A program made the position numbers and the translations under genes. Source: Hydractinia symbiolongicarpus (lineage: Eukaryota > Cnidaria > Hydrozoa > Anthoathecata > Hydractiniidae). From it: 64,000 bases of DNA. Each line of letters starts with the position of its first letter. The first letter of the stretch is position 1. The stretch spans positions 6,574,001-6,638,000 of the forward strand of contig NC_079889.1 of assembly GCF_029227915.1 (NCBI RefSeq), given 5' to 3'. Below the pieces are notes generated by a model that saw nothing but the letters and a program-made list of their open reading frames with translations, did not search any database and was not told the origin of the DNA. This document shows positions 53,557-64,000 of the stretch, one piece after another.

Positions 53557-56500
53557 ATGGCCTTTTGCAGTCTAATAAAGGCTTCACACGTAAATCACGT
53601 GGTTCCATCTGACTGCGCAGGTTACCATTGTACTATTTCTTCCAGTCTCAATGCACTACAACGTTCCAAGAGGTTTTCCTTAGCGCCATGGCCTTACAAC
53701 ACTCTTAACTACGTTCACAGTCCTATACAGGCTGTAATATGGCCTTTTGCAGTCCAATAAAGGCCGCAGACGTAAATCACGCGGTTTCAGCTGCCTGCGC
53801 AGGTTACCATTGGACTAGTCGTTCCAGTCTCAATGCGCTACAACGTCCCAAGTCGTTTTCATTAGCGCCGTTGCCTTACAACACTCTTAACTACGTGCAC
53901 AGTCCTATAAAGGCCGTAATATGGCCTTTTGCAGTCTAATAAAGGCTTCACACGTAGATCACGTGGTTCCATTTGCCTGCGCAGGTTACCATTGGACTAG
54001 TTGTTCCAGTCTCAATGCACTACAACGTTCCAAGAGGTTTTCCTTAGCGCCATGGCCTTACAACACTCTTAACTACGTGCACAGTCCTATAAAGGCCGTA
54101 ATATGGCCTTTTGCAGTCTAATAAAGGCTTCACACGTAAATCACGTTGTTTGACCTGCCTGCGCAGCTTACCATTGGATTAGTCGTTCCAGTCTCAATGC
54201 GCTACAACGTCCCAAGTCATTTTCATTAGCGCCGTCGCCTTAGAACGCTCTTAACTACGTGCACAGGTCCTATAAAGGCTGTAATATGGCCTTTTGCAGT
54301 CTAATAAAGGCCTCACACGTAAATCACGTGGCTTCATCTGCCTGCGCAGGTTACCATTGGGCTATTCCTTCCAGTCTCAATGCGCTACAACGTTCCAGGT
54401 GGTTCTCCTTAGCGCTGTGGCCTTAGAACGCTCTTAACTATGTGCACAGTCCTATAAAGGCTGTAATAAGGCCTTTTGCAGTCTAATAAAGGCCTCACAA
54501 TTAAATCACGTGGTTTCACCTGCCTGCGCAGGTTACCGTGGGACTATTCCTTACAGTCTTAATGCACTACAACGTTCCAAGAGGTTTTCCTTGGCGCTGT
54601 GGCCTTACAACACTCTTAACTACGTGCACAGTCCTATAAAGGCCGTAATATGGCCTTTTGCAGTCCAATAAAGGCCGCAGAAGTAAATCACACGGTTTCA
54701 GCTGCCTGTGCAGGTTACCATTGGACTAGTTGTTCCAGTCTCAATGCACTACAACGTTCCAAGAGGTTTTCCTTAGCGCCATGGCCTTACAACACTCTTA
54801 ACTACGTGCACAGTCCTATAAAGACCGTAATATGGCCTTTTGCAGTCTAATAAAGGCTTCACACGTGAATCACGTGGTTCCATCTGACTGCGCAGGTTAC
54901 CATTGTACTATTTCTTCCAGTCTCAATGCACTACAACGTTCAAAGAGGTTTTCCTTAGCGCCATGGCCTTACAACACTCTTAACAACGTGCACAGTCCTA
55001 TAGAGGCCGTAATATGGCCTTTTGCAGTCTAATAAAGGCTTCACACGTAAATCACGTGGTTTCACCTGCCTGCAAAGGTTACCATTGGACTATTCCTTCC
55101 AGTCTCAATGCGCTACAACGTCCCAAGTCATTTTCATTAGCGCCGTCGCCTTAGAACGCTCTTAACTACGTGCACAGTCCTATAGAGGCCGTAATATGGC
55201 CTTTTGCAGTCTAATAAAGGCTTCACACGTAAATCACGTGGTTTCACCTGCCTGCGAAGGTTACCATTGGACTATTCCTTCCAGTCTCAATGCGTTACAA
55301 CGTCCCAAGTCATTTTCATTAGCGCCGTCGCCTTAGAACGCTCTTAACTACGTGCACAGTCCTATAAAGGCTGTAATATGGCCTTTTGCAGTCTAATAAA
55401 GTCCTGACACGTAAATCACGTGGTTCCATCTGACTGCGCAGGTTACCATTGGACTATTCCTTCCAGTCTCAATGCACTACAACGTCCCAAGAGGTTTTCC
55501 TTAGCGCCATGGCCTTACAACACTCTTAACTACGTTCACAGTCCTATACAGGCTGTAATATGGCCTTTTGCAGTCCAATAAAGGCCGCAGACGTAAATCA
55601 CGCGGTTTCAGCTGCCTGCGCAGGTTACCATTGGACTAGTCGTTCCAGTCTCAATGCGCTACAACGTCCCAAGTCGTTTTCCTTGGCGCCGTGGCCTTAC
55701 AACACTCTTAACTACGTGCACAGTCCTATAAAGGCCGTAATATGGCCTTTTGCAGTCTAATAAAGGCTTCACACGTAAATCACGTGGTTCCATCTGACTG
55801 CGTAGGTTACCATTATACTATTTCTTCCAGTCTCAATGCACTACAACGTTCCAAGAGGTTTTCCTTAGCGCCATGGCCTTACAACACTCTTAACTACGTT
55901 CACAGTCCTATACAGGCTGTAATATGGCCTTTTGCAGTCCAATAAAGGCCGCAGACGTAAATCACGCGGTTTCAGCTGCCTGCGCAGGTTACCATTGGAC
56001 TAGTCGTTCCAGTCTCAATGCGCTACAACGTCCCAAGTCGTTTTCCTTGGCGCCGTGGCCTTACAACACTCTTAACTACGTGCACAGTCCTATAAAGGCC
56101 GTAATATGGCCTTTTGCAGTCTAATAAAGGCTTCACACGTAAATCACGTGGTTCCATCTGACTGCGTAGGTTACCATTATACTATTTCTTCCAGTCTCAA
56201 TGCACTACAACGTTCCAAGAGGTTTTCCTTAGCGCCATGGCCTTACAACACTCTTAACTACGTTCACAGTCCTATACAGGCTGTAATATGGCCTTTTGCA
56301 GTCCAATAAAGGCTGCAGACGTAAATCACGCGGTTTCAGCTGCCTGCGCAGGTTACCATTGGACTAGTCGATCCAGTCTCAATGCGCTACAACGTCCCAA
56401 GTCGTTTTCATTAGCGCCGTTGCCTTACAACACTCTTAACTACGTGCACAGTCCTATAAAGGCCGTAATATGGCCTTTTGCAGTCTAATAAAGGCTTCAC

Positions 56501-57926
56501 ACGTAGATCACGTGGTTCCATTTGCCTGCGCAGGTTCCCATTGGACTAGTTGTTCCAGTCTCAATGCACTACAACGTTCCAAGAGGTTTTCCTTAGCGCC
56601 ATGGCCTTACAACACTCTTAACTACGTGCACATTCCTATAAAGGCCGTAATATGGCCTTTTGCAGTCTAATAAAGGCTTCACAATTAAATCACGTGGTTT
56701 GACCTGCCTGCGCAGCTTACCATTGGACTAGCCGTTCCAGTCTCAATGCGCTACAACGTCCCAAGTCATTTTCATTAGCGCTGTCGCCTTAGAACGCTCT
56801 TAACTACGTGCACAGGTCCAATAAAGGCTGTAATATGGCCTTTTGCAGTCTAATAAAGGCCTCACACGTAAATCACGTGGCTCCATCTGCCTGCGCAGGT
56901 TACCATTGGGCTATTCCTTCCAGTCTCAATGCGCTACAACGTTCCAGGTGGTTCTCCTTAGCGCTGTGGGCTTAGAACGCTCTTAACTATGTGCACAGTC
57001 CTATAAAGGCTGTAATATGGCCTTTTGCAGTCTAATAAAGGCTTCACAATTAAATCACGTGGTTTCACCTGCCTGCGCAGGTTACCATTGGAGTATTCCT
57101 TTCAGTCTCCATGCACTACAACATTCCAAGAGGTTTTCCTTAGCGCTGTGGCCTGACAACACGCTTAGCTACGTTCACAGTCCTATAAAGGCCGTAATAC
57201 GGTCTTTTGCAGTCTAATAAAGGCCTCACACGTAAATCACGTGGTTGCACCTGCCTGTGCCGGTTACCATATGACTAGTTGTTCCAGTCTCAATGCGCTA
57301 CAACGTTCCAGGTGGTTCTTCTTAGCGCTGTGGCCTTAGAACGCTCTTAACTATGTGCACAGTCCTATAAAGGCTGTAATAAGGCCTTTTGCAGTCTAAT
57401 AAAGGCCTCACAATTAAATCACGTGGTTTCACCTGCCTGCGCAGGTTACCGTTGGACTATTCCTTACAGTCTTAATGCACTACAACGTTCCAAGAGGTTT
57501 TCCTTGGCGCTGTGGCCTTACAACACTCTTAACTACGTGCACAGTCCTATACAGGCTGTAATATGGCCTTTTGCAGTCCAATAAAGGCCGCAGACGTAAA
57601 TCACGCGGTTTCAGCTGCCTGCGCAGGTTACCATTGGACTAGTCGTTCCAGTCTCAATGCGCTACAACGTCCCAAGTCGTTTTCATTAGCGCCGTTGCCT
57701 TACAACACTCTTAACTACGTGCACAGTCCTATAAAGGCCGTAATATGGCCTTTTGCAGTCTAATAAAGGCTTCACACGTAGATCACGTGGTTCCATTTGC
57801 CTGCGCAGGTTACCATTGGACTAGTTGTTCCAGTCTCAATGCACTACAACGTTCCAAGAGGTTTTCCTTAGCGCCATGGCCTTACAACACTCTTAACTAC
57901 GTGCACAGTCCTATAAAGGCCGTAAT

Positions 57927-58007
57927 ATGGCCTTTTGCAGTCTAATAAAGGCTTCACACGTAAATCACGTTGTTTAACTATGTGCACAGTCCTATAAAGG
58001 CTGTAAT
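57927..58007. repeat. 81-bp truncated monomer at an out-of-register junction
   Basis: The copy runs from position 1 to the CACGTTGTTT region (about 49) and then jumps to AACTATGTGCAC (position 151 onward), losing 101 bp. The intact relatives at 54,103 and 58,918 read CACGTTGTTTGACC. Only TT is shared at the joint, so it looks like end joining with microhomology, not exchange between aligned monomers. It is the breakpoint of the 991-bp duplication. Confidence 0.93.
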
Positions 58008-61000
58008 ATGGCCTTTTGCAGTCTAATAAAGGCTTCACAATTAAATCACGTGGTTTCACCTGCCTGCGCAGGTTACCATTGGAGTATTCCTTTCAGTCTC
58101 CATGCACTACAACATTCCAAGAGGTTTTCCTTAGCGCTGTGGCCTGACAACACGCTTAGCTACGTTCACAGTCCTATAAAGGCCGTAATACGGTCTTTTG
58201 CAGTCTAATAAAGGCCTCACACGTAAATCACGTGGTTGCACCTGCCTGTGCCGGTTACCATATGACTAGTTGTTCCAGTCTCAATGCGCTACAACGTTCC
58301 AGGTGGTTCTTCTTAGCGCTGTGGCCTTAGAACGCTCTTAACTATGTGCACAGTCCTATAAAGGCTGTAATAAGGCCTTTTGCAGTCTAATAAAGGCCTC
58401 ACAATTAAATCACGTGGTTTCACCTGCCTGCGCAGGTTACCGTTGGACTATTCCTTACAGTCTTAATGCACTACAACGTTCCAAGAGGTTTTCCTTGGCG
58501 CTGTGGCCTTACAACACTCTTAACTACGTGCACAGTCCTATACAGGCTGTAATATGGCCTTTTGCAGTCCAATAAAGGCCGCAGACGTAAATCACGCGGT
58601 TTCAGCTGCCTGCGCAGGTTACCATTGGACTAGTCGTTCCAGTCTCAATGCGCTACAACGTCCCAAGTCGTTTTCATTAGCGCCGTTGCCTTACAACACT
58701 CTTAACTACGTGCACAGTCCTATAAAGGCCGTAATATGGCCTTTTGCAGTCTAATAAAGGCTTCACACGTAGATCACGTGGTTCCATTTGCCTGCGCAGG
58801 TTACCATTGGACTAGTTGTTCCAGTCTCAATGCACTACAACGTTCCAAGAGGTTTTCCTTAGCGCCATGGCCTTACAACACTCTTAACTACGTGCACAGT
58901 CCTATAAAGGCCGTAATATGGCCTTTTGCAGTCTAATAAAGGCTTCACACGTAAATCACGTTGTTTGACCTGCCTGCGCAGCTTACCATTGGATTAGTCG
59001 TTCCAGTCTCAATGCGCTACAACGTCCCAAGTCATTTTCATTAGCGCCGTCGCCTTAGAACGCTCTTAACTACGTGCACAGGTCCTATAAAGGCTGTAAT
59101 ATGGCCTTTTGCAGTCTAATAAAGGCCTCACACGTAAATCACGTGGCTTCATCTGCCTGCGCAGGTTACCATTGGGCTATTCCTTCCAGTCTCAATGCGC
59201 TACAACGTTCCAGGTGGTTCTCCTTAGCGCTGTGGCCTTAGAACGCTCTTAACTATGTGCACAGTCCTATAAAGGCTGTAATAAGGCCTTTTGCAGTCTA
59301 ATAAAGGCCTCACAATTAAATCACGTGGTTTCACCTGCCTGCGCAGGTTACCGTGGGACTATTCCTTACAGTCTTAATGCACTACAACGTTCCAAGAGGT
59401 TTTCCTTGGCGCTGTGGCCTTACAACACTCTTAACTACGTGCACAGTCCTATAAAGGCCGTAATATGGCCTTTTGCAGTCCAATAAAGGCCGCAGAAGTA
59501 AATCACACGGTTTCAGCTGCCTGTGCAGGTTACCATTGGACTAGTTGTTCCAGTCTCAATGCACTACAACGTTCCAAGAGGTTTTCCTTAGCGCCATGGC
59601 CTTACAACACTCTTAACTACGTGCACAGTCCTATAAAGACCGTAATATGGCCTTTTGCAGTCTAATAAAGGCTTCACACGTGAATCACGTGGTTCCATCT
59701 GACTGCGCAGGTTACCATTGTACTATTTCTTCCAGTCTCAATGCACTACAACGTTCAAAGAGGTTTTCCTTAGCGCCATGGCCTTACAACACTCTTAACA
59801 ACGTGCACATTCCTATAGAGGCCGTAATATGGCCTTTTGCAGTCTAATAAAGGCTTCACACGTAAATCACGTGGTTTCACCTGCCTGCAAAGGTTACCAT
59901 TGGACTATTCCTTCCAGTCTCAATGCGCTACAACGTCCCAAGTCATTTTCATTAGCGCCGTCGCCTTAGAACGCTCTTAACTACGTGCACAGTCCTATAG
60001 AGGCCGTAATATGGCCTTTTGCAGTCTAATAAAGGCTTCACACGTAAATCACGTGGTTTCACCTGCCTGCGAAGGTTACCATTGGACTATTCCTTCCAGT
60101 CTCAATGCGTTACAACGTCCCAAGTCATTTTCATTAGCGCCGTCGCCTTAGAACGCTCTTAACTACGTGCACAGTCCTATAAAGGCTGTAATATGGCCTT
60201 TTGCAGTCTAATAAAGTCCTGACACGTAAATCACGTGGTTCCATCTGACTGCGCAGGTTACCATTGGACTATTCCTTCCAGTCTCAATGCACTACAACGT
60301 CCCAAGAGGTTTTCCTTAGCGCCATGGCCTTACAACACTCTTAACTACGTTCACAGTCCTATACAGGCTGTAATATGGCCTTTTGCAGTCCAATAAAGGC
60401 CGCAGACGTAAATCACGCGGTTTCAGCTGCCTGCGCAGGTTACCATTGGACTAGTCGTTCCAGTCTCAATGCGCTACAACGTCCCAAGTCGTTTTCCTTG
60501 GCGCCGTGGCCTTACAACACTCTTAACTACGTGCACAGTCCTATAAAGGCCGTAATATGGCCTTTTGCAGTCTAATAAAGGCTTCACACGTAAATCACGT
60601 GGTTCCATCTGACTGCGTAGGTTACCATTATACTATTTCTTCCAGTCTCAATGCACTACAACGTTCCAAGAGGTTTTCCTTAGCGCCATGGCCTTACAAC
60701 ACTCTTAACTACGTTCACAGTCCTATACAGGCTGTAATATGGCCTTTTGCAGTCCAATAAAGGCCGCAGACGTAAATCACGCGGTTTCAGCTGCCTGCGC
60801 AGGTTACCATTGGACTAGTCGTTCCAGTCTCAATGCGCTACAACGTCCCAAGTCGTTTTCCTTGGCGCCGTGGCCTTACAACACTCTTAACTACGTGCAC
60901 AGTCCTATAAAGGCCGTAATATGGCCTTTTGCAGTCTAATAAAGGCTTCACACGTAAATCACGTGGTTCCATCTGACTGCGTAGGTTACCATTATACTAT

Positions 61001-63834
61001 TTCTTCCAGTCTCAATGCACTACAACGTTCCAAGAGGTTTTCCTTAGCGCCATGGCCTTACAACACTCTTAACTACGTTCACAGTCCTATACAGGCTGTA
61101 ATATGGCCTTTTGCAGTCCAATAAAGGCTGCAGACGTAAATCACGCGGTTTCAGCTGCCTGCGCAGGTTACCATTGGACTAGTCGATCCAGTCTCAATGC
61201 GCTACAACGTCCCAAGTCGTTTTCATTAGCGCCGTTGCCTTACAACACTCTTAACTACGTGCACAGTCCTATAAAGGCCGTAATATGGCCTTTTGCAGTC
61301 TAATAAAGGCTTCACACGTAGATCACGTGGTTCCATTTGCCTGCGCAGGTTCCCATTGGACTAGTTGTTCCAGTCTCAATGCACTACAACGTTCCAAGAG
61401 GTTTTCCTTAGCGCCATGGCCTTACAACACTCTTAACTACGTGCACATTCCTATAAAGGCCGTAATATGGCCTTTTGCAGTCTAATAATGGCTTCACAAT
61501 TAAATCACGTGGTTTGACCTGCCTGCGCAGCTTACCATTGGACTAGTCGTTCCAGTCTCAATGCGCTACAACGTCCCAAGTCATTTTCATTAGCGCTGTC
61601 GCCTTAGAACGCTCTTAACTACGTGCACAGGTCCAATAAAGGCTGTAATATGGCCTTTTGCAGTCTAATAAAGGCCTCACACGTAAATCACGTGGCTCCA
61701 TCTGCCTGCGCAGGTTACCATTGGGCTATTCCTTCCAGTCTCAATGCGCTACAACGTTCCAGGTGGTTCTCCTTAGCGCTGTGGGCTTAGAACGCTCTTA
61801 ACTATGTGCACAGTCCTATAAAGGCTGTAATATGGCCTTTTGCAGTCTAATAAAGGCTTCACAATTAAATCACGTGGTTTCACCTGCCTGCGCAGGTTAC
61901 CATTGGAGTATTCCTTTCAGTCTCCATGCACTACAACATTCCAAGAGGTTTTCCTTAGCGCTGTGGCCTGACAACACGCTTAGCTACGTTCACAGTCCTA
62001 TAAAGGCCGTAATACGGTCTTTTGCAGTCTAATAAAGGCCTCACACGTAAATCACGTGGTTGCACCTGCCTGTGCCGGTTACCATATGACTAGTTGTTCC
62101 AGTCTCAATGCGCTACAACGTTCCAGGTGGTTCTTCTTAGCGCTGTGGCCTTAGAACGCTCTTAACTATGTGCACAGTCCTATAAAGGCTGTAATAAGGC
62201 CTTTTGCAGTCTAATAAAGGCCTCACAATTAAATCACGTGGTTTCACCTGCCTGCGCAGGTTACCGTTGGACTATTCCTTACAGTCTTAATGCACTACAA
62301 CGTTCCAAGAGGTTTTCCTTGGCGCTGTGGCCTTACAACACTCTTAACTACGTGCACAGTCCTATAAAGGCCGTAATATGGCCTTTTGCAGTCCAATAAA
62401 GGCCGCAGAAGTAAATCACACGGTTTCAGCTGCCTGCGCAGGTTACCATTGGACTAGTTGTTCCAGTCTTAATGCACTACAACGTTCCAAGAGGTTTTCC
62501 TTAGCGCCATGGCCTTACAACACTTTTAACTACGTGCACAGTCCTATAGAGGCCGTAATATGGCCTTTTGCAGTCTAATAAAGGCTTCACAATTATATCA
62601 CGTGGTTTCACCTGCCTGCGCAGGTTACCATTGGACTATTCCTTTCAGTCTCAATGCGCTACAACGTCCCAAGTCGTTTTCCTTGGCGCCGTGGCCTGAC
62701 AACACTCTCAACTACGTTCACAGTCCTATACAGGCTGTAATATGGCCTTTTGCAGTCCAATAAAGGCCGCAGACGTAAATCACGCGGTTTCAGCTGCCTG
62801 CGCAGGTTACCATTGGACTAGTCGTTCCAGTCTCAATGCGGTACAACGTCCCAAGTCGTTTTCCTTGGCGCCGTGGTCTTACAACACTCTTAACTACGTG
62901 CACAGTCCTATAAAGGCCGTAATATGGCCTTTTGCAGTCTAATAAAAGCTTCACACGTAAATCACGTGGTTCCATCTGACTGCGCAGGTTACCATTGTAC
63001 TATTTCTTCCAGTCTCAATGCACTACAACGTTACAAGAGGTTTTCCTTAGCGCCATGGCCTTACAACACTCTTAACTACGTTCACAGTCCTATACAGGCT
63101 GTAATATGGCCTTTTGCAGTCCAATAAAGGCCGCAGACGTAAATCACGCGGTTTCAGCTGCCTGCGCAGGTTACCATTGGACTAGTCGTTCCAGTCTCAA
63201 TGCGCTACAACGTCCCAAGTCATTTTCATTAGCGCCGTTGCCTTACAACACTCTTAACTACGTGCACAGTCCTATAAAGGCCGTAATATGGCCTTTTGCA
63301 GTCTAATAAAGGCTTCACACGTAGATCACGTGGTTCCATTTGCCTGCGCAGGTTACCATTGGACTAGTTGTTCCAGTCTCAATGCACTACAACGTTCCAA
63401 GAGGTTTTCCTTAGCGCCATGGCCTTACAACACTCTTAACTACGTGCACAGTCCTATAAAGGCCGTAATATGGCCTTTTGCAGTCTAATAAAGGCTTCAT
63501 ACGTAAATCACGTGGTTTGACCTGCCTGCGCAGCTTACCATTGGACTAGTCGTTCCAGTCTCAATGCGCTACAACGTCCCAAGTCATTTTCATTAGCGCC
63601 GTCGCCTTAGAACGCTCTTAACTACGTGCACAGGTCCTATAAAGGCTGTAATATGGCCTTTTGCAGTCTAATAAAGGCCTCACACGTAAATCACGTGGCT
63701 CCATCTGCCTGCGCAGGTTACCATTGGGCTATTCCTTCCAGTCTCAATGCGCTACAACGTTCCAGGTGGTTCTCCTTAGTGCTGTGGGCTTAGAACGCTC
63801 TTAACTATGTGCACAGTCCTATAAAGGCTGTAAT

Positions 63835-64000
63835 ATGGCCTTTTGCAGTCTAATAAAGGCTTCACAATTAAATCACGTGGTTTCACCTGCCTGCGCAGGT
63901 TACCATTGGAGTATTCCTTTCAGTCTCCATGCACTACAACATTCCAAGAGGTTTTCCTTAGCGCTGTGGCCTGACAACACGCTTAGCTACGTTCACAGTC
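63835..64000. repeat. Partial satellite monomer at right window edge
   Basis: These are the first 166 bp of a monomer of the CACAATTAAATC type. They match the copies starting at 57,017, 58,008 and 61,832, including CTCCATGC and the CTTAGCTACG variant. The array continues beyond the window. Confidence 0.95.

Larger units (their letters stand above)
1..64000. repeat. Satellite DNA array, 182-bp monomer, about 353 head-to-tail copies
   Basis: Every stretch of the window aligns to the same 182-bp unit, always in the same orientation. I took ATGGCCTTTTGC as position 1 and followed its recurrence: 45, 227, 409, 591, 773 and so on to 63,835. The distances are 182 bp except for a limited set of indels: -8, -24, -61, -101, +2, +1 and -1. 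Summed, these account for exactly 353 units between the first and last phase points. No unrelated insert, inverted segment or unique spacer was seen. A monomer of nucleosomal length, multi-monomer HORs and patchy homogenisation are typical of eukaryotic centromeric or pericentromeric satellites. That location is inference, and the species and family name are unknown to me. Confidence 0.98.
53557..64000. repeat. Array block 7: recent 3.8-kb duplication split by a 991-bp duplication
   Basis: About 53,74x-57,54x matches about 58,55x-62,36x at offset 4,815. Private changes are shared: GTGAATCACG (54,86x and 59,67x), GTCGATCCAG (56,36x and 61,18x), GGTTCCCATTGG (56,53x and 61,34x) and GTGCACATTCC (56,63x and 61,44x). 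A 991-bp direct duplication (about 56,98x-57,97x repeated as about 57,97x-58,96x) lies between. Removing it gives an original offset of 3,824 bp, 21 monomers plus the two 1-bp gains enclosed. Confidence 0.9.

Noticed and set aside
43852-62975. Minus-strand open frames of 61-63 residues (43,852-44,043; 57,868-58,059; 62,790-62,975)
   Set aside because: Same satellite sequence read backwards, present in only a few copies because of chance loss of stops.
45-63488. About 150 open frames of 61-78 residues, one per monomer, beginning MAFCS or MAFCSLIKAS
   Set aside because: They arise from the repeat. 182 is two more than a multiple of three, so the frame rotates each copy and the frame ends about 20 bp into the next monomer. 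Neighbouring frames overlap, indels are tolerated freely, and no codon-like pattern of substitution is apparent.
1-64000. CRISPR array
   Set aside because: Units are 182 bp and contiguous, with no short conserved repeat separated by unique spacers; the whole unit is repeated.
1-64000. CENP-B box
   Set aside because: I searched the consensus monomer by eye on both strands for TTCG followed by A and CGGG at the required spacing and found none.
1-64000. rRNA spacer, 5S rDNA or tRNA-derived repeat
   Set aside because: No rRNA core, no cloverleaf and no convincing A-box/B-box pair in the monomer.
1-64000. Transposable element insertion or inverted array segment
   Set aside because: All monomers run in one direction and phase accounting leaves no unexplained DNA.
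1-64000. Telomeric repeats
   Set aside because: No tandem TTAGGG-like or related hexamer or heptamer runs were seen.
1-64000. Assignment to a species or named satellite
   Set aside because: I do not recognise the monomer, and period length alone (182 bp) is shared by many unrelated satellites.

Overview
The whole 64-kb window is one uninterrupted satellite DNA array. It is a head-to-tail tandem repeat with a 182-bp monomer of about 47% GC by hand count of one consensus. All copies run in the same direction. I see no gene, RNA gene, transposon, CRISPR array or unique spacer. Using the ATG of ATGGCCTTTTGC as monomer position 1, phase points run from 45 to 63,835. After adding up every indel I could place (net -456 bp), the interval equals exactly 353 monomers, with a partial copy at each end (1-44 and 63,835-64,000). 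This organisation points to a eukaryote and to centromeric, pericentromeric or other heterochromatic DNA. I cannot name the species or the satellite family from sequence alone.

Layout. (1) 1 to ~8.4 kb: monomers with a recurring 8-bp deletion (174 bp), built by nested duplications at offsets of 4,164, 3,078 and 1,630 bp. (2) ~8.4-16.2 kb: duplications at 3,267, 3,995, 1,812 and 1,455 bp, where a second subfamily (GGCCGCAGACG instead of GGCCTCACACG) becomes common. (3) ~16.2-27.9 kb: the most disrupted zone, with seven 158-bp monomers (24-bp deletion), two fused 303-bp dimers (61-bp deletion) and several 1-bp indels. (4) 27.9-37.0 kb: strictly 182-bp monomers arranged in 10- to 13-monomer higher-order repeats (HORs). 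(5) 37.0-42.3 kb: a 4-monomer, 728-bp HOR. (6) 42.3-53.6 kb: duplications at 4,002, 4,913 and 2,003 bp marked by private 1-bp indels. (7) 53.6-64 kb: a very recent 3.8-kb duplication, later split by a 991-bp duplication that contains the only out-of-register junction of this size in the window.

Most monomers carry a fixed set of short elements: a perfect CArG box overlapping a TATA-like element (CCTATAAAGG), an E-box matching the yeast CDEI consensus (ATCACGTG), a 10-bp palindrome (CCTGCGCAGG), GTGCAC, an AATAAA hexamer, and a GGCCTTT/AAAGGCC inverted repeat. Sets of monomers have lost the E-box or the CArG box, and these states travel with the HOR structure. The many 60-100-residue open frames are by-products of the repeat: 182 is not a multiple of three, so the frame rotates at every copy. 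I therefore annotate no coding sequence.
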